DNA of 64,000 nt from Stictocephala bisonia. Lineage: Eukaryota; Arthropoda; Insecta; Hemiptera; Membracidae. This document shows positions 11,705 through 21,105 of the stretch, in pieces (the stretch's first letter is position 1; each line of letters begins with the position of its first letter). The translations under genes were made by a program, and so were the position numbers. The notes under the pieces were generated by a model. It saw nothing but the letters and a program-made list of their open reading frames with translations, was not told the DNA's origin and did not search any database. The DNA is taken from contig JAQJVL010000424.1 of assembly GCA_035578905.1 (NCBI GenBank), forward strand, positions 546,810-610,809, in the 5' to 3' direction.

Positions 11705-12539
11705 GTTCGTCAGTGCGGTATGATCAAATCGTTAGCGGTTACGCTGCGTTCTGACATTTGATCAGAGAAAAGAAAGCTGCAAGGGAAAGTCGATGATTTA
11801 TATGCAATAGAGAACTACATTCCTTTTAAAACAACCCTATCAGGAATAAAGTTGTATTGAAATCTTCCCTGTTGCCGCTAGGATTACAAATGATTTCGCA
11901 ATTTCAATTTCAGATTCGGCTCGACGGACGGATGTTTGTCAGGCGGACATCGTGTGAACAAGTTTTGTTTTATTGCGAGTCCAATAAATACATTATTGAT
12001 ATGCTCCGGCGGAGTACCGAGCCCAGTCGCAATTTTATTGGCTACACGTTTCCGAAACGAGAAACTAGAAGCGGCTGGAATGTAAATACATCCAGGCTTA
12101 ACAAGAGCTGCGATGCTGGAAAACTGGAAAGCCCTCAATGAGGAAGCCGATCAGTCCAATTACATTGCCGGAGGCATAAAATGGAGCGCAACGGCTGCTG
12201 GATATATTTCAAATGGCGGTCAATTAAAGAAACGTCTTAGTCGAGAAACAATAGCGGAGTCAAAAAATGGCAGTCTCTAATGAACTAGGACAGTGCCTTC
12301 CTCAGATGATATCTGACCTCGGTCGATGGCTTCTCCAGATGGACTTATAGAACAGCTTATAGAAAAAACCAGAAGACTCAGCAATCACTATCTATGTTTA
12401 TGTCAATGGTATACTAAAAGTATTTACGTAAAAACTTCAAGCATCTTTCTTAATTTGTTAATTCTGCCCTACTGTAAAAATATAAAGTTCATATGTCATT
12501 GTGAAAGTATATGTTAAAGTTTCTTTTTCATTTTTGTAA

Positions 12540-12826
12540 TCTTCCAATCCATTCCAAATCCAAAAACGATGTACTCAATCATCACAAAATCTCCGGAACC
12601 ACTGGAAAGCTTTTGATGCAATTGAGAGGGTAGTTAGCTTTTGTATCAAGAGACCCATGAAGAAAGAATTTCTCAACATTCCATTCTTAAGGGGTAGAAA
12701 CAGCCCTTCAACATTTCCTTCCTTCCATAGGAGTAACATTGGCATTATTTCAATTTAATAATTTATTTCAAACAGATGACACCAAAAATATAAACATAGC
12801 ACAAAAGCTTGGCTGATCTGATTTTC
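12540..12826 (-). repeat. dispersed repeat R1, copy 2 (truncated)
   Basis: Minus-strand R1 copy forming the outer end of the right palindrome arm. It is cut off at 12826-12827 where the arm ends. It keeps the CCATTCTTAAGGGGTAGAAA segment that is missing from copy 1 but present in diverged form in the copies near 44150 and 59100. Confidence 0.75.
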
Positions 12827-13110
12827 AATAAGTATTCAAGCATTCAAGTAGCATATATTGAATACTTATTGCTAACCTAACCTCACCTAACCTTTTTTGT
12901 TAAATATTTCAGTTTTTATTTCTCGTAGAAAGGAATGGATGTTATATTAACTTTTATGAGGAAAAGCTACAAAATCTTAATGCTAACTAAATGCATTGTT
13001 TTTGTATCAAAATGAGTGTTTTCTTCCTTTTTTTATTTTTGTCAAAAATCTGAATTCCCGGCAAATATTTCTATGGATACTTGTCCGTGGGGTTAATATT
13101 ACCTAAACAA
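12827..13110. repeat. AACCT-bearing dispersed repeat
   Basis: It opens with a mini-hairpin made of AATAAGTATTCAA (12827-12839) and TTGAATACTTATT (12858-12870), then AACCTAACCT, a T-run, and a TTTATTTCTCGTAGAAAGGAATGGAT block. This order recurs, diverged, at about 45060-45310. The TTCCACCGAAA-type block at about 10690 inside the palindrome resembles the tail of the same family. Confidence 0.5.
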
Positions 13111-13760
13111 AATCCCCCCCCCCCATATGCCATATTTACCATTACTTACTTTTAAACCTCGTCTTAAACCTTCTTTGGAGAAAAAAAAACCGAAATGAAA
13201 CCGGATCTGTGTACATATTTGGAAGGCGCCACCTTACATCGTGAGGCGATTAAAAAGTGTTCCTCGGCGATTATTTTAACTGCCTCAGATCAGAAAGTAT
13301 TATTCCTGAAATGACGGCGATTAGTGGCGCAGGATTGTCGGACTGCAAGCTGTAATTTGCCCCCGATCGTTCTTACAATCATAATAACAGTAGAACGGAG
13401 GAGGAAATCGGTGGTGGGTTCAATTACGTAGTTTATGTCGTAATTAAAAAAGGACATGGGAGGAAGGACAAGTCACGAAGACTGGAGCGGCCATGGCAGG
13501 CCGGATCGCGCCTATTATTGCCCAAACATCGTATTATCTTTATTGGGCTATTTTACAGTGGCCACCGGTTTCGTTGGTTGGGCTTCTGCAGCTATAAATT
13601 TCGTGCTCCGAGGGCCAAAATGTCGGACCCTCCTCCTCATAAGTAAAAGAGTGATTTTAGAGGGGATGCGTTCTCCCAACCTGTTCACACTTGCTCTGCA
13701 TTATTTGAATGTTTACTATAATTTAAATTATTATCATGTAAGTCATTATTTTCTATAGCC
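13111..13760. other. GC-richer single-copy block with a 100-residue open frame
   Basis: After a run of 13 C (about 13116-13129) the sequence turns GC-balanced until about 13640, with GGCGATTA and GGCGCAGG elements and AATTA cores, unlike the AT-rich flanks. A 100-residue open frame (13456-13758, +) matches no family I know and becomes AT-rich at its end. I favour a conserved regulatory element over an exon. Confidence 0.3.
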
Positions 13761-14110
13761 AACAAGTACTAATTTTCTTCCAATATTACAGAACGTGACT
13801 CTAATCGGTATTAATACAGGCAGTAAAGTATCTGTGATAAGTTTACGTGATCAGCTTGTGTTAGGTTAGGTTAGGATACAACGTTTCTCGATCTTGGTGG
13901 TTATAGAAAAGTTGAAAATGCAGGGACATATTATAAAAGACCCCACACAGTTCCTTTGTTTCATATTTGTATGACAAATATTCTCTCAATCTTTTTCTTC
14001 TTAGAAAGCTCAAGATAATCCAACATCATTTTAAGAGAAAAACACTTCACTCACCAGTTCACATGGCTGTGCGTTAACTTTAATCAAGGAGTGAAGTAAC
14101 GACTGTAAAC
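13761..14110. other. AT-rich spacer with a TTAGG run
   Basis: A short (TTAGG)3 run lies near 13860-13875. Sequence from about 14040 may be the tail of the tRNA-related element that follows on the minus strand. Nothing else was recognised. Confidence 0.35.
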
Positions 14111-14185
14111 ATAGTTGGGGATTCGAACCTTGGACCTTGCCCTCCATAATCCGAAGCCTTAGCCACTGAACAACCACTATTTTAT
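14111..14185 (-). repeat. tRNA-like sequence (SINE head or tRNA pseudogene)
   Basis: On the minus strand there is an A-box-like TGGTTGTTCAGTGGCTAAGG and a perfect B-box GGTTCGAATCC (about 14119-14129). The ends (ATAGTGG and CCAACTAT) can form 6 of 7 acceptor pairs. The D-arm and anticodon stems are poor. A related fragment lies at about 15080-15125. I read it as a tRNA-derived SINE head, not a working tRNA. Confidence 0.5.
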
Positions 14186-15193
14186 AAATATAAAAATTAG
14201 TGGCTTATAAGAGATAGTCTACTATTCATTTGTATCTTAAACAAGTTAAACAAACTGAAAGTGGTCAGTTCCAAAACAAGTATAAATAACAAATTATGGT
14301 TATGTGCAAAATTGATTTATGGTCATAAAAAACAAGCAACAGAATGAATCGTAAATAAAGGCAATCAATTAAATTTTGTCTTCGATTAAAACATTCATAT
14401 ACCTTAGATTTGTGGTATAGAAGTTAGCGATTGAATACAATAAAAGCTTTTTCGTTAACGTTTCTTATTAGTCTACAAGGTTTAAATAAAATTTTTTATT
14501 TGTGAATGACGAGGTCGCTGGGGTTTTTTGTAGGATAAATAAATTAATTGAACTCAGTCTGATCTTTGACCAATGAGGATGGCCGAAATGTTTGTAACCT
14601 ATGTACAGATTTTAAATACAGTACTTCTACGACACCATTAGCTAAGGAGAATGTCAATTACTCAATATTTTAATAATTTATTGAGTCAATAATCTGGTTG
14701 TAAGTTTAAGAATTTTTGGGAATTTGACTGGTGGTAATAGACATGTTGTATTTCACGAGCAAAACGTTACACTTGGAGAAGTGCCACGGAAACAAAAATT
14801 AGTATGAACGTAGCTCCACAATAAACAATATATCTTTATAAATAAATTGTGCCAGTTTTATTCAATAATAAGTTATTTTAATTGTTCTAAATTACAAATA
14901 ATTACGAGGATATTAGCCCTACTTTTTGTTTATACCTCGTATATAAGAGTAATATGTCAATGGTATATTACTTGTATAGTTGTATGGAATACACTTTTTT
15001 ATAAATAAACGTCACCTGCAGGTCTGTGCATGAACTTTATTACATTATTAAAATACAGATTGTTAGCTCAGTCGAAAATTTAAAATTGCCCTCCTTAGTT
15101 CGAAATCTTAGCGCAGTGGCTACCTCGTCTGTATAAGCATAAGTATTATTATGTATACGTTGGCCTAATACATAAGGTCTTTGGTATTTTGAC
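14186..15193. other. AT-rich spacer with possible retroelement tails
   Basis: Mostly AT-rich. At 14569-14600 the sequence ATGAGGATGGCCGAAATG resembles a decayed Penelope-type hammerhead core but lacks the leading CTG. At about 15080-15125 there is a fragment related to the tRNA-like head at 14111-14185. No gene was found. Confidence 0.35.
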
Positions 15194-15209
15194 TAGCTTA
15201 CTCATTCAT
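15194..15209 (+). repeat. left 16-bp direct repeat flanking the Penelope-like pair
   Basis: TAGCTTACTCATTCAT occurs here and again at 16500-16515, on the two sides of the inverted Penelope-like pair. It is most simply a target-site duplication. The left repeat is separated from the element arm by about 38 unrelated bases, while the right repeat nearly abuts the element. Confidence 0.7.
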
Positions 15210-15295
15210 TCTTCAAGCTCGATTCTTACTGGATGGATAAATAATTTAATGTTATAAGATTAACAAATACTCCAGTAAATAAGTTTTAATTGTGT

Positions 15296-15345
15296 AAGGC
15301 CTTTTGGTAACAAAGTTACCATCTTCAGACAACCAAATTATAACC
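15296..15345 (-). ncRNA. hammerhead-ribozyme-like motif, minus copy
   Basis: The minus strand reads CTGAAGA (15322-15328), fitting the hammerhead core CUGANGA. A perfect 7-bp stem II follows (TGGTAAC, TTT loop, GTTACCA; 15305-15321). The next core bases are AAAA where GAAA is required, then a palindromic AGGCCT that could act as a very short stem III. TGT before the core can pair with ACA after it as stem I. Because the G of GAAA is lost, I expect this copy to be inactive. Penelope-like elements are known to carry hammerhead ribozymes in their terminal repeats. Confidence 0.5.
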
Positions 15346-15420
15346 AAACTAAATTTTACATTCTTTAAATTTCATTGATTTTAAAAAACACATGATAAAA
15401 TAAAAATAAAACATATGGAA

Positions 15421-15807
15421 TTATTTAAATAAGATAATAATAAAAATATGTATAAAAATGTTATAAATTAAAAATAATAATGGTGAATTTTCAAATGTTC
15501 CTGGTTCGTTATTAACTAGAATTTCTTTGAATTTTTTTAGATATAAGCTTTTATAAGCATCTAATTGTTCTTTATTTTGAACTTCTTTTAGTAAATTACA
15601 TTTTGTAAAATTATGGTTGAAATTGATGCAGTGTTTTGCTATTGCTGATTTCTCCTCTTGATAATTTTTAAAATGATAATTGTGTTCTTTTAATCTTGTT
15701 GAAATTTTTCTTTCGGTTTGACCAATATATTTTTTATTGCAATTGTCAAATTCAATTTCATAAATTCCAGACTTCTTCATTTTTAATTTTGTCCTTTGGA
15801 TTTCCAA
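15421..15807 (-). CDS. GIY-YIG endonuclease fragment of a Penelope-like retroelement
   Basis: This 128-residue frame holds a GIY-YIG nuclease domain: GIY at residues 14-16, a C..C-type spacing, YIGQT at 27-31, and R33/R38 followed by KEH at 40-42. A histidine (H60) and a second one in FNHNF (residue 66) follow, typical of the Penelope-type endonuclease, which nicks target DNA for reverse transcription. The expected catalytic glutamate is replaced by lysine (K86), while the plus-strand sister copy keeps glutamate, so this copy is probably dead as a nuclease. The last about 20 residues are hydrophobic and read into the AT-rich tail. The first methionine is unlikely to be a true start; in a complete element the domain is fused C-terminally to the reverse transcriptase. 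Confidence 0.8.
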   Translation of the reverse strand: MEIQRTKLKMKKSGIYEIEFDNCNKKYIGQTERKISTRLKEHNYHFKNYQEEKSAIAKHCINFNHNFTKCNLLKEVQNKEQLDAYKSLYLKKFKEILVNNEPGTFENSPLLFLIYNIFIHIFIIILFK

Positions 15808-15957
15808 GTAAATATTTTAATTTTGATGTAAATTTAAATGATTTTAATTTTGATTTATTTATTTAATTTACATCGATTCTAATCTAATGTAAGTTTATCA
15901 TTTAAATGTACATCAAAATTAAAATATTTACTTGGAAATCCAAAGGACAAAATTAAA

Positions 15958-16272
15958 AATGAAGAAAAGTCTGGAATTTATTAAATTGAATGTGACAATT
16001 GCAATAAAAAATATATAGGTCAAACCAAAAGAAAAATTCCAACAAGATTAAAAGAACACAAATATCATTTTAAAAATTATCAAGAGGAGAAATCAGCAAT
16101 AGCAAAACACTGCATCAATTTCAACCATAATTTTAGAAAATGTAATTTACTAAAAGAAGTTCAAAATAAAGAACAATTAGATGCTTATGAAAGCTTATAT
16201 ATAAAAAGATTCTAAGAAATTCTAGTTAATAACAAACCAGGAACATTTGAAAATTCACCATTATTATTTTAA
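15958..16272 (+). pseudogene. broken GIY-YIG endonuclease (plus copy)
   Basis: Reading from the AAAAGTCTGGAATT region, the frame gives the same GIY and CNKKYIGQT blocks. A stop follows directly after GIY and another after the KRF block near 16214. The catalytic glutamate that is lysine in the minus copy is present here (DAYESLY). The two copies have therefore lost function by different mutations. Confidence 0.75.
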
Positions 16273-16394
16273 ATTTATAACATTTTTATACATATTTTTA
16301 TTATTATCTTATTTAAATAATTCCATATGTTTTATTTTTATTTTATCATGTGTTTTTTAAAATCAATGAAATGTAAAGAATGTAAAATTTAGTT

Positions 16395-16460
16395 TGGTTA
16401 TAATTTGGTTGTCTGAAGATGGTTACTTTGTTACCGAAAGGCCTTATACAATTAAAACTT
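16395..16460 (+). ncRNA. hammerhead-ribozyme-like motif, plus copy
   Basis: CTGAAGA (16413-16419), a stem II of GGTTAC/GTTACC with one mismatch around a TTT loop (16421-16435), GAAA (16436-16439) and a palindromic GGCC (16440-16443) give all core elements of a hammerhead in the correct order. Stem I would be TGT with ATA (one G-U pair) plus an outer AATT/AATT. Here the GAAA core is intact while stem II is weakened, the opposite of the minus copy. Activity is an inference. Confidence 0.5.
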
Positions 16461-16499
16461 ATTTACTGGAGTATTTGTTAATCTTATAACATTAAACTA

Positions 16500-16515
16500 T
16501 AGCTTACTCATTCAT
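16500..16515 (+). repeat. right 16-bp direct repeat flanking the Penelope-like pair
   Basis: Second copy of TAGCTTACTCATTCAT, starting about six bases after the end of the plus copy. Together with 15194-15209 it supports insertion of the inverted pair as one event. Confidence 0.7.
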
Positions 16516-16570
16516 GAAAATCTTCTATTGAATTTTTAACGCTTATACACAGTAGCTTACTTGAAAATAC

Positions 16571-16945
16571 GGATGTTAATTCACAACCACTACTTGTTTT
16601 TGTTTCTGTCAATTCACTACCACTACTTGTTTTTGTTTCTGTCAATTCACTACCACTTGATAAATATTCTATTGCTCTAAACACTCTCCCTCAAAAATTT
16701 TTACTTCCACTGTGGTATTCCTTTTCGCAAGGAATCCGATATAACCGGCCTTATCTTATCGCTTTCGAAGAACTTACACACGGAGAGCGCATTCGGCGGT
16801 AAGTCAATCATTGGATTTACTAGTTTGTGATCAACTATAGTAGCTATCTAACCTAACCTAACCTAACCTATCCGTAATTGTGATAAAAATCGGTGGTAGT
16901 GAAGTAATGGAAAAAGTAGTGGTCGTGAATTAATGGAAAAGGTCC
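16571..16945 (+). mobile_element. hAT-like MITE family A, copy A1
   Basis: A non-autonomous element with terminal inverted repeats of type TTAATTCACTACCAC, read inverted at the right end as GTGAATTAATGGAAAAGGTCC. It is flanked by the 8-bp target duplication GAAAATAC/AAAAATAC (16563-16570 and 16946-16953). The left terminus has lost about 8 bases and the terminal repeat is duplicated once (near 16590 and 16640). The core is shared with copies A2, A3 and A4 and holds an (AACCT)4 run. An 8-bp duplication fits the hAT superfamily. Confidence 0.85.
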
Positions 16946-16953
16946 AAAAATAC

Positions 16954-17445
16954 AAATGTATATAGTATACAATTTCACACCGTATCTGATGTAATACTAA
17001 GGCAAATTTGATTTTTTTCGTCTAAAAGAGAATATTTATCATATCTCTTATGAAGATTTTCACTTTATTTTTTTCGCAACATTTTCACTAGATTTCCTGG
17101 CAATTGGGCTATTTTTAAGTATGTTCAACCACAGTCAGTAGTAGGCCTAACAATGACTACACTCGTTCATCTACACTCATAACCCTCATATTCACCCATA
17201 TACCTATGATCAGCGTCTTAGGCCTAATTATATATAATGTATATCTGGTAAAAACGAGTAAACACTTGTTTCATGATAACGCTTATATATCTTATTCTGT
17301 AAAAAAGCTAAATTTATTATAGAATGTCGTAAATTTATGTATATCTAGAGAAAAAAATGTATGTATGGTGGTTGTGTCGTCATTACAGACAGCCTTTGTT
17401 GTCTTTACAAATATTCTTTGTCAGTTTTTCAGTTTTGTCACTAAA
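16954..17445. other. AT-rich spacer with a fragment of dispersed repeat F9
   Basis: About 17145-17205 matches, on the minus strand, the 5' part of the F9 repeat (compare 40145-40205: ACTCGTT, ACACTCAT, CTCATAT in the same order). The rest is AT-rich with nothing recognised. Confidence 0.4.
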
Positions 17446-17720
17446 AACAAAAAAAAAAAAAAAAAAAAACAGAAACAAGTCCCCAGGTTGTTCTAAAATG
17501 AATCTCGATTTAAACTACGGTGACACTATCATCAAATTTGTGCCTGGCAGGCGCGCGCCTGTCGTCGAGATGGCATCAGTCCGGCATAGGCCTGCGCCAC
17601 CACTACATCACCCGAGGTATGCGCGGTGCAGTGGGGAGGCTCCCTGGTGCGTGATGTGAGGAGGATAGCAAGCTCCACTGGGCCTGTGGCCTTTAGCACA
17701 GACTAGGAGTACGAGGGGAA
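17446..17720 (+). other. A-tract followed by a GC-rich block
   Basis: A run of about 21 A (17451-17471) is followed by GC-rich sequence with a self-complementary GGCAGGCGCGCGCCTG (about 17545-17560). A 100-residue open frame (17357-17659) spans the A-tract and is not credible as protein. The GC block may be a regulatory element or a captured transcript end; neither is shown. Confidence 0.25.
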
Positions 17721-19415
17721 CATAGACTATTGAAGAGGAGTTAGGAACACTAGAGATGCCCTTTAGGGTTGCTCTGAACTTGATTCTCTAATCAAAACTC
17801 TCCCTTTCCATTAGAAGAAGAAATAACCATTTAAGAGGGCTGTAAACCCTCGCGTTGAGAAGCGTAAAAATAGCTTTTCGCAGACCAAGATACTGCATTT
17901 ATTTACTGTCGTAAAATGATAAATGAAACGTCTATTTAAAGATAAAGACTTTTTTGACTAGACTCGTGTTTTAGATTTTTCGAATTCTTCTTGATTTTGA
18001 TATTATAGGTTTACTGAAAGTACCTAATAATCAAATGAGTGCCAAAATAAAATTAGAGCTGTTATCGACATTTTAAAAAGCGACTCTAGTTAGAAATTTA
18101 TATCGTTTCAATTTAATTTTGGTTTTAGATCGATATCTTTAACAATGATTTTATTTATTTCTAAGTAATAAAATTGCGAGACAAATAAATCTCATCATAG
18201 ATTCTAGTACGTATTGTATCTTGGCCCTTTCAATACACGCATACATCTGAAAGATATCTCATTCCAAAAAAAGAACTACTTTGTTTTCTGTTACTCTAAA
18301 AAACTTATTGTAGTAAATTACATTTTTTTGCTGGTTTTAGTTAAGGTGGTCATTCCCCAAACCGCCAAGTCACCGGTGGGAAGTCAACAGCCCCAGACAG
18401 CCCTGTAGTACCGTAGCTACGCAATTTTACCCTCAGCGAACTAAAATATGCCGTTATATTTCAACTGTGTGGTTCGTGATTATTTCTTTAATAAGCTATA
18501 GTGAACACTGTATTAAAGGTCGAATCTAGTGGACAATAAGTTGATATTATGAGTTTTTTTTAATTTAAAATTGTCAAGAATGTGTGTGTGAAGTCTCACA
18601 TATTTAACGGACGAAAAATTATAATAATACAGAAACCAACTTATGGTCCAATATAATAGTTCTTTATTAAATGACACATAAAGTGTTACGATAGCATCAT
18701 TATTATGGAAAAAAGCATATTTGGCGTTTTTCGTGGAACGAAACGGACCCACTTGCTTACTTATTAGCATTGACTTTCTAAAATACTAAAGGGCGTCTGA
18801 TAAAAACTATTTTTTAGTTAACAAAAAATTAAAAGTGTTAGTCTCCTTATATGTAGGCATAACAGTGGAAAATGTCAAACAAATGCATTGTGAAGATTTG
18901 CATTAATTCGCTTTTTAAGTACCGTTACTTTAATCATTTTAAGAAACCATACGATATATGTTTTTATTTTTATTTTGAGATTGTAGTGGACAAAAGGTAG
19001 TCTACTAACCAACATATTGAAAAGTAAAACTTAAAAAACATATTTTTAAAGAGTAACCAGTTATTTTTCTATGACATCTGTACAAATATCTTCGGGTGAA
19101 AATTAGGTTAGTAATACTTAAAAACTTCACTGCTATAGTTTACTATAAATGAGGGAGTTGTGTTCGATATTCTGGACTGTGCAGGTGGAGACATATAAAT
19201 ATAAATTTATAAATATAAATTATTGAAAATAAAATTAGCTTATAAAAATAAATAATTAATTCGTTACACTGTGAATAACATGCAAACATTTGTAAACAAA
19301 TGTATCCAATATTTGTTAATTGTTTCACATTCTATCATTCAATGTGTAAATATTCAGAAGAAAGTTGTTAGTTTTTACAATTTTTACTGAGTGATTATCA
19401 CATAAACACTTGTAA
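17721..19415. other. AT-rich intergenic sequence
   Basis: Unique-looking AT-rich DNA with only short chance frames. No RNA gene, repeat family or promoter was recognised. Confidence 0.4.
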
Positions 19416-19423
19416 AATGTTCA

Positions 19424-19705
19424 GGATCTTTTCCGTTAATTCACTGCCGCTAGATAAATATTTTATTGCTCTAAAAACTGTTCTCCACTCATTTTTACGT
19501 CTACTGTGGCATCCCTTATCCGCTAGGAATCCGATATCACTGGCCTTATCGCTTTCGAAGAATTTGCACACGAAGAGCGCATTCGGCAGTAAGTCAATAA
19601 TTGGATTTATAAGTTTGTGATCAACTTTAGTAGCCACCTAACCTAACCTAACGTAATCGTAATTGTGACAAAAAAGTAGAGGTAGTGAAGTAACGGAAAA
19701 GGTTC
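19424..19705 (+). mobile_element. hAT-like MITE family A, copy A2
   Basis: A complete copy starting GGATCTTTTCCGTTAATTC and ending CGGAAAAGGTTC, with a perfect 8-bp target duplication AATGTTCA (19416-19423 and 19706-19713). The core carries a 79-residue open frame on the minus strand (19398-19637). The other copies have the same region shifted by a short insertion (GATAAG repeated). The frame may be a leftover of the parent transposon or chance; I do not recognise it. Confidence 0.9.
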
Positions 19706-19789
19706 AATGTTCAATATTTATTAGTAGAAATTTAACATATGGTAATAAAGAACCATACACAACATTACAACCATTTATACGTCAGCCAA

Positions 19790-20060
19790 TTTTTAGATAA
19801 CTCCACAATCAATTTTGTTAGCGATCCGACTAACGAGCCGATGAAGCGATCACTCGAACATCAGATAGTATCGATTGATTGATCGACCCGGCTGATTTAT
19901 GCCCACCGATCCGTAAAATGATCAGCCGTCACACACAAAAACTCGCGCGAGTTCGGGGAAAGCGGGTACGCTCGCGATCAGAAAACCCTTCCAGTACGCT
20001 GCTGTTTTTCGCTTCTACCTGTCTTATTAAAAACACGTTTCGATGATTTATAAGGCGCTG
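19790..20060. promoter_or_regulatory. candidate regulatory block with DRE-like site
   Basis: A GC-balanced unique-looking island in AT-rich DNA. It contains TATCGATT at 19869-19876, matching the insect DRE core (TATCGAT), beside a GATTGATTGATCGA repeat, and several CGATC motifs. No transcript or reading frame is visible. The call rests on composition and motif only. Confidence 0.25.
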
Positions 20061-21050
20061 TAGAACACTTAATTTTATTATTTGTTGACGAATTTCAACG
20101 GTTCTTTTTCGTAGTGATGTAAGATATTTGAGTTACATGTCCATGAACCATTTGACGTCAACATTTTTAAATAACCATGCGATTGTTTTCTACATATTTT
20201 TTCTCTTTAAATTAAAATACAGGAAATAAACCTGTTAGGTAAGTTTTATTCATGAAAATCTATATTCCTAAGTCATAATAAAAGTTTATAATCTGATCTG
20301 AATGATGACAGTGGGCCTCACTAACTAACAATATTACAGGCACACATATTCCTATTATATGGAATATCTATTGTAGGTGTACATAATCAAGGGTATTACA
20401 TACATAATTTGTAGAGTTAGCTGCGTACTAATAAATTTAAATAGTTTAAGACTTATTTATTATCTATGCTAATTATTTAACATTACTGTAATTAAGTTTT
20501 TTTATCTTGTTTGCTTTTGAATCAATTAGTTTTGATACTGTTATCGTATCTAAATGTACTAATCATTTGTCGGTTAATTGGTAGAGAGAAGTAAATACTC
20601 TTGTTTTAAATGATCAATTAACTTCACCATATAAATAAAGGAATTTTCAATTTAATTTAATAAATAAAGAAAATGTATAGGATTTACTAAATCTTACACA
20701 AGAAAATAGAAAATACATAAATTAGAATAACTCGACAGAAATATTCCATGAAAAGTAATGGTTGGCAGAGCCTTTTAATAACACTAAAAAAATTTCAATT
20801 TACCCACTACAAATTGAAAAAAAATGTGCTGGTTGGCTTTTTTAATTGTTGCCTTTCAGAATCCTGTTTTTTTTGGTTAAGTTGATATTCTGTGTATAGC
20901 TTAGTAATTCTATTTTGTACTGGCTAGAGGCAATTTATGGTAATTCTATTTGCGTTTGCCAACTTAACCCTTTTGCATGATATACATACCTTATGATACC
21001 TTGATGTTCATTCCGTCTAGAATTCAGTGACAACACTCTAAAACTGATTT
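20061..21050. other. AT-rich intergenic sequence, nothing recognised
   Basis: No coding frame, repeat or RNA gene was recognised in this stretch. Confidence 0.4.
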
Positions 21051-21056
21051 TTTTCT

Positions 21057-21105
21057 CAGGATGGCCAATCGCAGAATGGTCTAGGCATCAGGACTCTTTC
21101 TCTTT
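21057..21105 (+). repeat. SINE head fragment
   Basis: ATGGCCAATCGCAGAATGGTCTAGGCATCAGGACTC resembles in segments the A-box side of the SINE at 8791 (TGGCC, GGTCTA, then GC(G/A)TCAGGA). The B-box half is absent, so this is a short 5' fragment or a chance likeness. Confidence 0.4.

Larger units (their letters stand above)
10064..12827 (-). repeat. right arm of the 5.56-kb palindrome
   Basis: Inverse copy of 7270-10040. It ends abruptly inside repeat R1 at 12826-12827, where the sequence switches to AATAAGTATTCAA, the same short hairpin sequence found at the palindrome centre. It keeps the 27-base R1 segment missing from the left arm and lacks the left arm's extra 38 bases. Its SINE lies at 11035-11279 on the minus strand. 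Confidence 0.95.
15248..15860 (-). mobile_element. Penelope-like element 3' part, minus copy
   Basis: The element reads on the minus strand: a GIY-YIG endonuclease fragment, then an AT-rich tail, then a hammerhead-like motif, ending near 15248 at TAATGTTATAAGATTAAC. The same sequence is mirrored on the plus strand up to about 16494, giving a head-to-head inverted pair. No reverse transcriptase remains, so it is 5'-truncated. Penelope-like elements pair such a reverse transcriptase with this endonuclease and often form inverted or partial-tandem copies. Confidence 0.8.
15880..16494 (+). mobile_element. Penelope-like element 3' part, plus copy
   Basis: Mirror of the minus-strand copy, sharing about 600 bases with roughly 95% identity by eye. 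It contains a broken endonuclease frame (15958-16272), the AT-rich tail and a hammerhead-like motif, and ends near 16494 at GTTAATCTTATAACATTA. The two copies meet in an AT-rich centre around 15860-15880. Confidence 0.8.

Noticed and set aside
7270..12827. Palindrome as a pure library or assembly artefact
   Set aside because: The arms differ by a 27-base and a 38-base indel and by scattered substitutions, and the right breakpoint lies on a biologically sensible hairpin. A raw artefact would give identical arms. It still deserves checking with long reads.
13456..13758. 100-residue frame as a coding exon
   Set aside because: There is no recognisable domain, the frame runs into AT-rich DNA with a composition change, and no clear splice sites frame it. 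It is kept only as part of a candidate regulatory block.
14560..14605. A third hammerhead ribozyme
   Set aside because: ATGAGGATGG...CCGAAATG resembles the core, but the leading CTG is not present and stem II would have only two pairs.
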